9,612 nt of DNA from an uncultured Lachnospiraceae bacterium (GCA_946627575.1 CAMOVS010000027.1:1-9612), one strand, 5' to 3'. Positions 1 to 8,037 are shown, counted from the stretch's first letter. The notes: generated by a model from the letters alone, not told the origin. Numbers and translations are program-made.

Positions 1-2
1 TT

Positions 3-3000
3 TCTGATAAAAAGGTCGGTTTGAATCTAAACGGGCGGCGGTACGGAGACTATTATTCCACCATCCTGGCCTGGGATGACCCCCATTATGATTATGCAGG
101 TCTTCAAGTGGAGGCCGGTCGTCTGGTCTCCTGTCCTCTGGCTACGGCGGATGATTTCTATTTTGCCATCATGAAAGCTCCCGAGGAGGAGGAGCTTACG
201 GAAGTGGAGACCATAGACAATGGGGATTATGGTATTTCCATGAAAATGATTGACTATAACGGGGTAAAGCATAACGACAGAGCCTATGACCGGACTCAGA
301 CGGATGTGATAGGGGATACGGGAAATACCCCGGGTCTGGTAAAGCCCTGGCTGGGTTCGGATGGATATCCCGAGGCGGTGAAAACCGGCAAGTCACTGGC
401 AGGACTCTATCAGAATGCCCAGGAGGTTAACCACCTCTTCCTTGCGGATACCTATCAGGAAACCGGATATTTTGAGTATAACAGTACAGAGAACTTTGCT
501 CATCTGAACCCGGATGGAAACTTTACGGTTTACAACCAGATCGGAACCATCGAGTGGGGGAATGAGAGTCTGGGTCACGGCCAGTTTATGCCGTATAACA
601 CGCTGACACCGGGACTTTTTTCCTCCCGCTATACCAACATGACCGATGAGACCGACCAGCCTCTTTCCGATAATAATCCCCGAAAAGGAGAAGCCCTCTA
701 TGCTATCCCTTACAGCAAAACCAAGGGAGAAAATGAGGACAACAATGCCAATTACCATTTTGGTATGGAGATGGAAGCGGCATTTACCCAGACGGAGAGC
801 GGGAAGGATGCCTGGGGACACGACATCATCTTCGAGTTCGCCGGAGACGATGATATGTGGCTCTATGTAGACGGGATTCTGGTTCTGGATCTTGGAGGCA
901 TACACAAGGCCCAAACCGGCAAGGTTAATTTTAAGACCGGCCAGATCAGTTCCTCAAGGGGCAATACCACTTTGAGAGCGGCTTTCGAAGAAAGCTACCG
1001 GGCACAGAAAGGACAGAACACGACAGGGTCTGCCCTTTCTGACCAGGAAGTCCAGAACTGGCTGGATAGCATATTCAAGAAAGGGACCAGCACTTTTCTT
1101 GATTACTCCACACACTCCATGAAGATGATCTACATGGAAAGGGGAGCCGGAGCCTCCAATCTTCATATGCGCTTTAACCTGGCTGCAGTCCGGCCCGGAA
1201 CCGTAGTTTTAAGCAAGACGATTTCCGGCACAGAAAAATCAGATTACAATCTGGCAGAGTTCCCCTATCAGATTTATTATTCTACCAAGGCTGATAGAGA
1301 GAAAAGCTGGCATCTGCTGGAGGAAAAGAAAGGAAAAGGAGAAGACGCAGATTATAATGTAACTTACAAAGGCCGGACCGTCCCGGTGAAATACCTGGCC
1401 AGCTACAGCCCGGCCGGAGCCAACACGCTCTATAAGCATGTTTTCTTCCTCAAACCGGGGCAATCCGCAGAGATCAGACTGCCGGATGATACGGTCCGCT
1501 ACTATATTCAGGAGTGCGGCGTGAACCCGGCCATCTATGACTCGGTAACGGCCAACAATGAGCAGCTTGCCGGGACGGCGACCCAGGACAGTGACCGTAA
1601 GGACTTCGCGGTCCGCCCGGAAACACTGGCAGACCGGCAGCAGGTTAGCTATGACAACCATGTCAGCCAGAACGCCATGAGGACCCTGACCATACGGAAA
1701 AGACTTTATGGTGAGGATGGGGAAACACTTATCCATGATGACAAGGCCGAATTCACCTTCCGTCTCTGGCTTGCCGGGGAAAATGACAGCTTGGATCTTG
1801 CCAATATGCAGGCCTATCATGTGAAAGATCCCAGTGGGTCCTATTGTATCTGGGATCCGGCTTCTCAGTCGTTTTCTTCCCTGAAAAAGAGTGAGTGGGA
1901 TACTCTGTCAGACGGGGAAAAAACATTGGCTACCTTCCATACCTCTATCAACGGGTCTATCTCAAAGATTCCTGCCGATTACAGCGTGGAAGTCCGGAAC
2001 CTGATCGTCGGCTCCAAATTCCGGCTTGAAGAGCGTGAGACGGAGATCCCGGCAGGTTACAGCCTTCGAAAGGAAGACGGATACAGCCGGATCGGCGGAT
2101 CTTATATCACGGAACAGGGAGAGACGGCCAATGCCGGGACCATCCGCGACAACAGCGATCCTGCCATTGAGGTGCGAAATCAAAGAGGCTGGGGATTAAC
2201 GTTAAAGAAAGAATGGTCCGATGCTGCCTTTATGGACCAGCATGATCCGGTATACTTCGGAGTTTACATTCGCCGGGGCGTCGATCAGATGACTCTCGTG
2301 GAGGGATCCCTGAGGCAGCTTAAGAGCGGAGAGGAAAGTCTCTACTGGTATTTTGATCACCTGGAAGAAGGTGTTTCCTTCGACCAGTATGAAGTGGCAG
2401 AGCTGCTGGTGGACAATCCCAGAACAGATGAAAGCGGGAAGGTAACCGGCTATGACAAAATAAGCCCTCTGGAGGAGGGAAGCCGCATCACTTTAGGGGG
2501 GAATCTCAAAGGCAAATCTCATTCGGAGGATGGCTTTAATTACACGGTTACCTATAAGAAGGGGGATCCTGAGGGATCGGCCGCATCTGTTAAGAATGTC
2601 CGCACGGATACCGTGACCAACTTCAGGGAAGGAATTCGCCTGATGAAAAAAGACGGAGAAGGAAATCCTCTGGCCGGCGCGGAATTCATTTTAAAAGACA
2701 GCAAGGGAAATTTCCCCGGCAACAATCGTTTTGTATCTGATGAAAAGGGATGGATCACCCTGGCCTGTCTGGAAAAAGATGAAACCTATACTTTAAAAGA
2801 AACAAAGACACCAAAGGGATATCAATCTCTTCTGGAAAAGGATCAGGTCGAGATCTGCATGAAGGAGGACGGAACCGTCCTGGTCAATGGGTCAGACAAG
2901 TCTGCAAAAGGTTACACCCTTGTACAGGCTTCCGGGACGGACTCTGCCGAGCTCACCCTGATTAATGTTCCCTTTACCTTGTCTGCCAGGAAAATCGACG

Positions 3001-3812
3001 GCGAGACCAGGAAGCCCATGACGGATGTGGCATTCCGTCTTTCCCCTCAGGTATTTGACCTGAAAGGCGATCCTGTGAAGGATTATCTGCCTGTCCTGGG
3101 CTATGACAAACTCCTGACGGATAAAGAAGGAATCATTCCCAGGATTGATGAGAGCCTGGAGCCGGCTTCTTACTATCTGTCGGAAACACATCCTCCGGCA
3201 GGATATGAAGCCATGAGCGATGATCTGTGCTTCTCCATCACCCCTACCGGCAAGGTCGAGCTCCACAGCGTCGATCTGTTAACCTGGCTGGATAAAGAAG
3301 AGAATGATGGAAAGATCCAGTATACTCTTGTGGTATCCAACATCAAAAAAAGAACCGTCCGGATCATCAAAAAAGGACACGATACCGGAAAAGAATTGTC
3401 CGGAGCTCGTTTTTCTATGTATGATGAAAGCAAAATAGAAAACGACAAACCGAAAGCCAATGAAAAACCGGATCTGACAGGAACCACTCAGGAAGACGGC
3501 AGTCTGGAACTGGGACAGCTCAAACCCGGCATCTATTATCTGTTTGAGGAAAAAGCCCCGGAAAATTACATTCCGCTGGATGACCCGGTTATTCTGTCTT
3601 ATCAGGTCGGCCGGTTTACAGCTTCCTACCAGGGGAGCCCTCTTGAGGTTGAGGAGGTTCACGCAGGCTTTCGTGAGATTACCGTCTGGAACAGCAGCGG
3701 CTATCAGCTGCCCAAATCCGGAGGAGCGGGTACCGGATTCTATACGATGTGCGGACTGGCCCTCTTGCTTGCTGCAGCCCTGCTTGCAGGAATACGGGCC
3801 GCCCGGTCTTAA
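3..3812 (+). CDS. Cell-wall-anchored fibro-slime/SpaA-type adhesin, 5'-truncated
   Basis: The frame is open to the window edge, so the true start and signal peptide lie upstream; the TTG at 21 has no ribosome binding site and is used here only for numbering (1263 residues). Residues ~145-387 match a fibro-slime domain, with an Asp-rich DDDMWLYVDG core at 276-285 and a closing ERGAGASNLHMRFNL stretch at 373-387. Six Ig-like domains follow, about 392-548, 553-722, 723-869, 871-983, 984-1109 and 1110-1225; the last three look like SpaA prealbumin-type repeats. Each has a candidate isopeptide triad (Lys399/Glu498/Asn546, Lys560/Glu671/Asn720, Lys730/Glu794/Asn867, Lys876/Glu927/Asn982, Lys991/Glu1055/Asn1107, Lys1117/Glu1176/Asn1224). 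The C-terminus has LPKSG (1230-1234), a hydrophobic segment and a short basic tail, a sortase sorting signal. From family knowledge it is probably displayed on the cell wall, perhaps as a pilus-tip adhesin. I saw no backbone-pilin motif, and no sortase gene is in the window. Its ligand is unknown. Confidence 0.9.
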   Translation, partial: SDKKVGLNLNGRRYGDYYSTILAWDDPHYDYAGLQVEAGRLVSCPLATADDFYFAIMKAPEEEELTEVETIDNGDYGISMKMIDYNGVKHNDRAYDRTQTDVIGDTGNTPGLVKPWLGSDGYPEAVKTGKSLAGLYQNAQEVNHLFLADTYQETGYFEYNSTENFAHLNPDGNFTVYNQIGTIEWGNESLGHGQFMPYNTLTPGLFSSRYTNMTDETDQPLSDNNPRKGEALYAIPYSKTKGENEDNNANYHFGMEMEAAFTQTESGKDAWGHDIIFEFAGDDDMWLYVDGILVLDLGGIHKAQTGKVNFKTGQISSSRGNTTLRAAFEESYRAQKGQNTTGSALSDQEVQNWLDSIFKKGTSTFLDYSTHSMKMIYMERGAGASNLHMRFNLAAVRPGTVVLSKTISGTEKSDYNLAEFPYQIYYSTKADREKSWHLLEEKKGKGEDADYNVTYKGRTVPVKYLASYSPAGANTLYKHVFFLKPGQSAEIRLPDDTVRYYIQECGVNPAIYDSVTANNEQLAGTATQDSDRKDFAVRPETLADRQQVSYDNHVSQNAMRTLTIRKRLYGEDGETLIHDDKAEFTFRLWLAGENDSLDLANMQAYHVKDPSGSYCIWDPASQSFSSLKKSEWDTLSDGEKTLATFHTSINGSISKIPADYSVEVRNLIVGSKFRLEERETEIPAGYSLRKEDGYSRIGGSYITEQGETANAGTIRDNSDPAIEVRNQRGWGLTLKKEWSDAAFMDQHDPVYFGVYIRRGVDQMTLVEGSLRQLKSGEESLYWYFDHLEEGVSFDQYEVAELLVDNPRTDESGKVTGYDKISPLEEGSRITLGGNLKGKSHSEDGFNYTVTYKKGDPEGSAASVKNVRTDTVTNFREGIRLMKKDGEGNPLAGAEFILKDSKGNFPGNNRFVSDEKGWITLACLEKDETYTLKETKTPKGYQSLLEKDQVEICMKEDGTVLVNGSDKSAKGYTLVQASGTDSAELTLINVPFTLSARKIDGETRKPMTDVAFRLSPQVFDLKGDPVKDYLPVLGYDKLLTDKEGIIPRIDESLEPASYYLSETHPPAGYEAMSDDLCFSITPTGKVELHSVDLLTWLDKEENDGKIQYTLVVSNIKKRTVRIIKKGHDTGKELSGARFSMYDESKIENDKPKANEKPDLTGTTQEDGSLELGQLKPGIYYLFEEKAPENYIPLDDPVILSYQVGRFTASYQGSPLEVEEVHAGFREITVWNSSGYQLPKSGGAGTGFYTMCGLALLLAAALLAGIRAARS

Positions 3813-3871
3813 TCTGTCCGGGACTTGTGCATGAGCTTATGCCGACCGGGTGCGGATGATGTCTGTTCTGA

Positions 3872-3900
3872 TTGACAAAAAACCATGGATAATCTACAAT
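3872..3900 (+). promoter_or_regulatory. Sigma-A-type promoter of the proS operon
   Basis: A perfect -35 box TTGACA (3872-3877) and a -10 box TACAAT (3895-3900) are separated by 17 bp. Transcription would begin near 3907, giving a leader of about 90 nt before proS. This also argues that proS is transcribed separately from the adhesin gene that ends at 3812. Assignment is by consensus match only. Confidence 0.8.
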
Positions 3901-3918
3901 AAAACAATGTGACTGATA

Positions 3919-3954
3919 GCGTGGACTGCCGCGGATTCCGTCGGCAATCCACGC
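3919..3954 (+). promoter_or_regulatory. GC-rich leader hairpin upstream of proS
   Basis: GCGTGGACTGCCG (3919-3931) pairs with CGGCAATCCACGC (3942-3954) at 12 of 13 positions, with one C/A mismatch and a 10-nt loop. The descending arm is followed by TTGTTTATAT, a poor U-tract. If the promoter just upstream is right, the hairpin starts about 12 nt into the mRNA. It could be an attenuator, a 5' stabilising structure, or a leftover terminator for read-through from the adhesin gene. It is too short for a T-box leader. Confidence 0.6.
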
Positions 3955-3995
3955 TTGTTTATATACTACATACAGTAATTAGGAGGATAAAAATA

Positions 3996-5432
3996 ATGGC
4001 CAAAGATAAGAAGCTGGTGGAAGCAATCACTCCCATGGATGAAGACTTCGCTCAGTGGTATACCGATGTCGTCGTTAAGGCGGAGCTGATCAGCTATTCC
4101 AATACCAGAGGATGCATTATATTCCGTCCCAGAGGATATGCCATCTGGGAGAATATTCAGAAAGAGCTTGACCGTCGTTTCAAGGAAACAGGTGTAGAAA
4201 ATGTTTATCTGCCTATGCTGATTCCCGAGAGTCTGCTCCAGAAGGAAAAAGATCACGTGGAAGGTTTCGCTCCTGAAGTAGCCTGGGTAACCATGGGAGG
4301 TCAGGAAGAGCTGACGGAGCGGCTTTGTGTCCGTCCGACTTCAGAGACTCTTTTTTGCGATCATGTAAAGGATGTGATTCATTCCTACCGTGACCTTCCT
4401 CTTATTTACAACCAGTGGTGTTCTGTTCTCCGCTGGGAGAAAAGCACCAGACCCTTCCTGAGAACATCGGAATTCCTCTGGCAGGAAGGTCATACCTTCC
4501 ATGCCACCGCAGAGGAAGCGGAAGAGAGAACGGAGCTGATGCTGAAGGTTTATGCCGACTTTGTAGAAGAGGTTCTTGCCATTCCTCTGGTGAAAGGAAA
4601 GAAGACCGATAAAGAAAAGTTTGCAGGGGCAAAAGCCACCTACACCATTGAGGCCCTCATGCATGATGGCAAGGCCCTTCAATCTGGTACCAGCCATAAT
4701 TTCGGGTCGGGCTTTGCCGAGGCTTTCGGTATAGAATACACCAATAAAGAGAATAAAATAGTCCCTGTCCATGAGACTTCCTGGGGCTTATCCACACGAA
4801 TTATCGGAGCCATTATCATGGTGCACGGTGACGACAGCGGACTGGTACTGCCTCCGAGAATTGCCCCGGTACAAACCATGATTATTCCCATTCAGCAGAA
4901 AAAGGAAGGCGTTCTGGATAAGGCTTTCGAGATCAGGGACGCCCTCAAGGGTCAGTTTTCTGTCAAGGTTGATGATTCTGACAAGTCCCCGGGATGGAAG
5001 TTCAGCGAGCAGGAGATCCAGGGAATCCCCACCCGCATTGAGATCGGGCCCAAGGATATCGCTAATAATCAGGCCGTTATTGTCCGCCGCGATACCAGAG
5101 AAAAGATCGTCGTATCCCTGGATCAGCTGTCCGAGAAGCTTAAAGAAGTCCTGGATACGATGCAGCAGGATATGTTCAATAAGGCAAAAGCCCATCTTGA
5201 GCGCAATACCCACATCGCCCACGACTGGGATGAGTTCAATGATCTTCTGGAGAATAAGCAGGGCTTCATCCGGGCCATGTGGTGCGGCGAGCAGGAATGT
5301 GAGGAAGCCATCAAGGAAGAGAACGGAGCAACAACCCGCTGTATGCCTTTTGTCCAGGCTAAGCACTCTGACCACTGCGTTCACTGCGGCAAGCCGGCCA
5401 AGTATGAAGTGTATTTTGGCAAGGCTTACTAA
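3996..5432 (+). CDS. proS: Proline--tRNA ligase, archaeal/eukaryotic-like type
   Basis: This enzyme charges tRNA(Pro) with proline using ATP in the cytoplasm. The ATG at 3996 is chosen because AGGAGG (3981-3986) lies 9 nt before it and the protein then has 478 residues, the usual length for this type; an in-frame GTG at 3909 has no ribosome binding site and falls at the predicted transcription start. Class II synthetase motif 1 is at about residues 45-79, the substrate-site RPTSET at 113-118, motif 2 at ~142-166 (RWE...[16 protein letters not shown]) and motif 3 at ~263-291 (GLSTR...PPRIAP). An anticodon-binding domain follows, then a C-terminal domain with Cys430, Cys435, Cys461 and Cys464, likely zinc ligands, ending in Tyr478 as is typical of this class. 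There is no inserted editing (INS) domain between motifs 2 and 3, unlike the E. coli-type enzyme. A prolyl isomerase gene follows 31 bp downstream, probably in the same operon. Confidence 0.97.
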   Translation: MAKDKKLVEAITPMDEDFAQWYTDVVVKAELISYSNTRGCIIFRPRGYAIWENIQKELDRRFKETGVENVYLPMLIPESLLQKEKDHVEGFAPEVAWVTMGGQEELTERLCVRPTSETLFCDHVKDVIHSYRDLPLIYNQWCSVLRWEKSTRPFLRTSEFLWQEGHTFHATAEEAEERTELMLKVYADFVEEVLAIPLVKGKKTDKEKFAGAKATYTIEALMHDGKALQSGTSHNFGSGFAEAFGIEYTNKENKIVPVHETSWGLSTRIIGAIIMVHGDDSGLVLPPRIAPVQTMIIPIQQKKEGVLDKAFEIRDALKGQFSVKVDDSDKSPGWKFSEQEIQGIPTRIEIGPKDIANNQAVIVRRDTREKIVVSLDQLSEKLKEVLDTMQQDMFNKAKAHLERNTHIAHDWDEFNDLLENKQGFIRAMWCGEQECEEAIKEENGATTRCMPFVQAKHSDHCVHCGKPAKYEVYFGKAY

Positions 5433-5463
5433 TGAAGCGAGTCTAATTCAGGAAGGATAAAAT

Positions 5464-6222
5464 ATGAGCAATACAGAAGATAAGGTAATCGCCATAGCGG
5501 CCGGAAAGCAGATCCGGGAAAGTGAGTTTAATCAGTTCGTAGGCAATATGCCTCCCCAGCAGCAGCAATATGTCAGGACTCCCGAGGGACGTCATCAGGC
5601 GCTCGCCCAGTATGCCAATTATTTCCTCTTCGCCAAGTACGGCGAGGAAAAGGAATATGACCAGACGGATGAATTCAAGAATATTCTGGCAGGAGCCAGG
5701 ACAGAGCTCTTGAGCCAGTACGCCCTGACCCAGGAGGTCCAGGGGATCCGGGCTTCAGAAGAAGAGTGCAAAGAATATTTTGATGCGAATAAAGACCGCT
5801 TCCGTAAGGGAGCTTCTGCCACGGCAAAGCACATCCTCATGGATTCCGAGGACAAGCTCAAAGAAGTGAAGAAGGAGATTGAAGCCGGCGACAAGACCTT
5901 TGAAGAAGCAGCCAAAGCTTACTCCTCCTGTCCCTCCTCCGCTAAAGGGGGGAGTCTGGGATCCTTTGGAAGGGGGCAGATGGTTCCCGAGTTTGATGCT
6001 GCAGTATTTGGCGCAGAGGAGACCGGTAAGCTGATTGGTCCGGTTAAAACTCAGTTCGGCTATCATCTGATCGTGGTGGACAGCGTGACTCAGGGAGAGG
6101 AAGCTTCCTATGAGGAGGTGAAGGGCCAGATCCTCCAGCAGCTGACTAACCAGAAGCAGAATGAAAGGTATATGGCACTCCGGGCTGAAATCATTGAAAA
6201 ATACGGGCTGGAATTTAAATAG
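5464..6222 (+). CDS. Parvulin-type peptidyl-prolyl cis-trans isomerase, cytoplasmic
   Basis: The protein has 252 residues. An N-terminal mostly helical region (~1-115, SurA/PrsA-like) precedes one parvulin rotamase domain at ~118-208. Its hallmarks are AKHIL (121-125), SSCPSS...GGSLGSFGRGQMVPEFD (154-178) and FGYHLI (198-203), followed by a charged helical tail. The family interconverts cis and trans X-Pro bonds and often acts as a chaperone. There is no signal peptide, lipobox or transmembrane segment, so unlike PrsA it should act inside the cell. The start has GGAAGG at 5451-5456, 7 nt upstream. It lies 31 bp after proS on the same strand with no terminator between, so co-transcription is likely. 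Substrates are unknown. No clear terminator hairpin follows before the fba promoter. Confidence 0.93.
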   Translation: MSNTEDKVIAIAAGKQIRESEFNQFVGNMPPQQQQYVRTPEGRHQALAQYANYFLFAKYGEEKEYDQTDEFKNILAGARTELLSQYALTQEVQGIRASEEECKEYFDANKDRFRKGASATAKHILMDSEDKLKEVKKEIEAGDKTFEEAAKAYSSCPSSAKGGSLGSFGRGQMVPEFDAAVFGAEETGKLIGPVKTQFGYHLIVVDSVTQGEEASYEEVKGQILQQLTNQKQNERYMALRAEIIEKYGLEFK

Positions 6223-6295
6223 TCTTTTTCCCTCTTCCTGGTTCAGACAGAATGGATTTGTATTAGCCTGAGATCAGCTTTTTGTGAAATTAAAC

Positions 6296-6324
6296 TTTAT
6301 TTTTTCTACAGGAAAGAGTATAAT
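6296..6324 (+). promoter_or_regulatory. Promoter of the aldolase gene
   Basis: A perfect -10 TATAAT sits at 6319-6324. The best-placed -35 at 17 bp is TTTATT (6296-6301), which is weak. The predicted leader (~6331-6403) holds two small hairpins: CGATG/CATCG (6344-6348 with 6355-6359) and CTGCA/TGCAG (6364-6368 with 6372-6376). I do not recognise them as a riboswitch. The rest of the 181-bp gap after the isomerase gene shows nothing I can name. Confidence 0.6.
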
Positions 6325-6403
6325 AATGAAGATGACTTAGGGGCGATGCTAATACATCGGCAACTGCAAAATGCAGAAATATTATACACGGAGGTAAATC
6401 ATT

Positions 6404-7270
6404 ATGGGATTAGTATCTTCAAAAGAAATGTTGGAGAAGGCAAAAGCCGGAAAGTATGCGGTAGGTCAGTTCAACATCAACAACCTTGAGTGGACCAAGG
6501 CAATCCTTGAGACAGCTCAGGAGAACAATTCTCCGGCGATCCTCGGCGTATCGGAAGGCGCAGGAAAGTACATGGGCGGATTCCGCACGGTTGTTGGCAT
6601 GGTAAAGGGATTGATTGAAGAACTTGGAATTACCGTTCCGATTTCCCTTCATCTGGATCATGGTACCTACGAAGGAGCAAAGAAGTGCATCAATGCCGGA
6701 TTCTCCAGCATCATGTTTGATGGATCTTCCCTTCCTTTTGAAGAGAATATTGAGAAGACAAAAGAGCTGGTTGCTGCATGTGATATTCTCGGACTTTCCC
6801 TTGAGGCTGAGGTTGGAGCAATCGGTGGCGAAGAAGACGGCGTTGTAGGTATGGGCGAGTGTGCTGATCCTGAGGAATGCAAGAAGATTGCAGATCTTGG
6901 CATCACCATGCTGGCAGCCGGCATCGGCAACATCCACGGCGTGTATCCGGAAGGATGGCCGGGACTTCGCTTCGATGTTCTGGATGACATCCAGAAACTG
7001 ACAGGGGACATGCCTCTGGTACTTCATGGCGGCACAGGTATTCCGGATGACATGATCAAAAAAGCCATCTCCCTTGGCGTTTCCAAGATCAATGTAAATA
7101 CAGAGTGCCAGATCGTATTTGCTGAGAAAACCAGAGAGTATATTGAAGCCGGAAAAGACAAACAGGGTAAAGGATTTGATCCTCGTAAGCTTCTTGCTCC
7201 CGGAACTGCAGCAATCAAGGCCAAAGTAAAAGAGAAGATGGAAGTCTTCGGTTCCATCAACAAGGCTTGA
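6404..7270 (+). CDS. fba: Class II fructose-1,6-bisphosphate aldolase
   Basis: This is a zinc-dependent glycolytic and gluconeogenic enzyme that interconverts fructose-1,6-bisphosphate with glyceraldehyde-3-phosphate and dihydroxyacetone phosphate in the cytoplasm. The 288 residues match the short Bacillus-type class II form. LHLDHG carries the expected catalytic Asp85 and zinc ligand His86. LEAEVG (133-138), GNIHGVYP with His178, and LHGGTG with His208 supply the other metal and phosphate-site residues, and KINVNTE (228-234) is the substrate loop. The start has GGAGGT (6390-6395) 8 nt upstream. The gene stands alone between its own promoter and a strong terminator. Related tagatose-bisphosphate aldolases share these motifs, but the lone, non-sugar-operon context favours the glycolytic enzyme. 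Confidence 0.96.
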   Translation: MGLVSSKEMLEKAKAGKYAVGQFNINNLEWTKAILETAQENNSPAILGVSEGAGKYMGGFRTVVGMVKGLIEELGITVPISLHLDHGTYEGAKKCINAGFSSIMFDGSSLPFEENIEKTKELVAACDILGLSLEAEVGAIGGEEDGVVGMGECADPEECKKIADLGITMLAAGIGNIHGVYPEGWPGLRFDVLDDIQKLTGDMPLVLHGGTGIPDDMIKKAISLGVSKINVNTECQIVFAEKTREYIEAGKDKQGKGFDPRKLLAPGTAAIKAKVKEKMEVFGSINKA

Positions 7271-7305
7271 GAACCTGCTTTCTGACAAAGAGTAATCAGA
7301 TTAGT

Positions 7306-7341
7306 AAAACCCCTGACGGATTGGATCTGTCAGGGGTTTTT
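7306..7341. terminator. Bidirectional intrinsic terminator between fba and bioY
   Basis: AAAACCCCTGAC (7306-7317) pairs perfectly with GTCAGGGGTTTT (7329-7340). The pairing extends inward through GGAT/ATCT (one G-U pair), leaving a 3-nt loop. On the + strand the stem ends in five T residues. On the - strand it ends in TTTTACT, so it can also stop bioY transcription. It lies 35 bp after fba and 13 bp beyond the bioY stop codon. Confidence 0.95.
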
Positions 7342-7353
7342 GAAGCTAAAAAA

Positions 7354-7938
7354 CTATTTCAAAAGACCGGCCCGCCTTAAGGACTGAAGCAAAGCAGGAC
7401 CAAGGACGACGACCAGAATGATCTTGACCAGATCACCTGGAATGTAGGGGATTACACCCATCATAAGAGCTTCTCCGAAAGTAAGGCTGGCCTGAAAGGC
7501 AAGCCAGGCGGTGCCGGGCAGGTAGAGAAGCAGGGCGGTTGCTGCAGCAAGCAATATAATCCGCAGCAAAGGATTTTTTACATGTTCGAAGATCAGACCT
7601 GCCCCGATGGAAAGAGGTATGAATCCCACAAGGTAACCTCCGGTGGGGCCGATGACCTTGGCGATTCCGGATCCGTAGGCGGAAAAGACCGGAAGACCGG
7701 CGATGCCAAGAAGAAGATAAAGGATGCAGCTGCTTACCGCAAGCTTCCAGCCCAGGAGGCAGGCGGTCAGCAAGATGACCAGATTGGTGAGAGTCACCGG
7801 AACCGGACTGATCGGGATCGGGAGGGCCAAGGGAGCAAGGATGCAGGTTATAGCTGTCATAACCGCTGCCAAAGCCATTTTCTGGGTTGAAATATCCTTT
7901 TTTTGATATTCGGATGCAGAAGATACTGATTCAGACAT
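7354..7938 (-). CDS. bioY: BioY, substrate-binding (S) component of ECF biotin transporter
   Basis: The protein is a 194-residue, very hydrophobic membrane protein with about six transmembrane segments after a polar N-terminal ~18 residues. BioY hallmarks are PVPVTLTNL (45-53), GIAGLPVFS (78-86), GPTGGYLVGF (97-106) and IPGDLVK (166-172). BioY binds biotin in the membrane and works with an energising module (EcfA ATPases and EcfT). Those genes are not adjacent, so it probably shares a general ECF module encoded elsewhere. The ATG start has AGGAGG (complement of 7947-7952) 8 nt upstream. It is transcribed against fba, with a shared terminator, and divergently from the CpXC gene. A BirA-type operator over its promoter implies repression when biotin is plentiful. 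Confidence 0.96.
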   Translation of the reverse strand: MSESVSSASEYQKKDISTQKMALAAVMTAITCILAPLALPIPISPVPVTLTNLVILLTACLLGWKLAVSSCILYLLLGIAGLPVFSAYGSGIAKVIGPTGGYLVGFIPLSIGAGLIFEHVKNPLLRIILLAAATALLLYLPGTAWLAFQASLTFGEALMMGVIPYIPGDLVKIILVVVLGPALLQSLRRAGLLK

Positions 7939-7982
7939 AAGTAATTCCTCCTGTTTTAGACATAATAATTCAGTTATCTGAG

Positions 7983-8011
7983 AGTATAATAGCAGACGGG
8001 ATAATTGTCAA
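7983..8011 (-). promoter_or_regulatory. bioY promoter
   Basis: Read on the - strand, -35 TTGACA (8006-8011) and -10 TATACT (7983-7988) are spaced by 17 bp, close to consensus. The -35 box lies within one arm of the biotin operator, so bound repressor would block RNA polymerase. Confidence 0.85.
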
Positions 8012-8037
8012 CCTGAAAATGTTTTAGGTTGACAATT
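8003..8037. promoter_or_regulatory. BirA-type biotin operator
   Basis: A perfect inverted repeat, AATTGTCAACCT (8003-8014) and AGGTTGACAATT (8026-8037), surrounds an 11-nt centre. It fits the known BirA operator pattern of TTGT-AACC half-sites with variable spacing, which is conserved across many bacteria. BirA is the bifunctional biotin ligase/repressor, so biotinyl-AMP-loaded BirA should repress bioY. No birA gene is in the window. Confidence 0.9.

Noticed and set aside
21..23. TTG at 21 as the start of the adhesin gene
   Set aside because: The frame is open upstream to the window edge, no ribosome binding site is present, and a surface protein should begin with a signal peptide.
1239..1820. 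Long open frames on the - strand within the adhesin gene
   Set aside because: The + strand frame has clear domain structure throughout, while the - strand translations show no recognisable motif or convincing start.
3802..3842. A terminator for the adhesin gene (CCCGG/CCGGG stem and the near-palindrome GCATGAGCTTATGC)
   Set aside because: The stems are short and no T-run follows either of them.
3909..3995. A GTG start for proS at 3909, adding 29 residues
   Set aside because: It falls at the predicted transcription start, lacks a ribosome binding site, and its extension covers the leader hairpin. The ATG at 3996 has an ideal AGGAGG.
3919..3995. A T-box riboswitch upstream of proS (GTGGACTGCCGCG loosely recalls the T-box consensus)
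   Set aside because: There is too little leader for a specifier stem, and the resemblance is weak.
6223..6295. A terminator after the isomerase gene
   Set aside because: T-rich stretches are present, but the only pairing (CTGA/TCAG) has a 2-nt loop and cannot form a usable hairpin.
6419..7288. A 289-codon open frame on the - strand covering nearly all of fba
   Set aside because: It mirrors the aldolase gene, resembles no family I know, and the shared terminator lies upstream of it. It is an effect of codon bias in a highly expressed gene.
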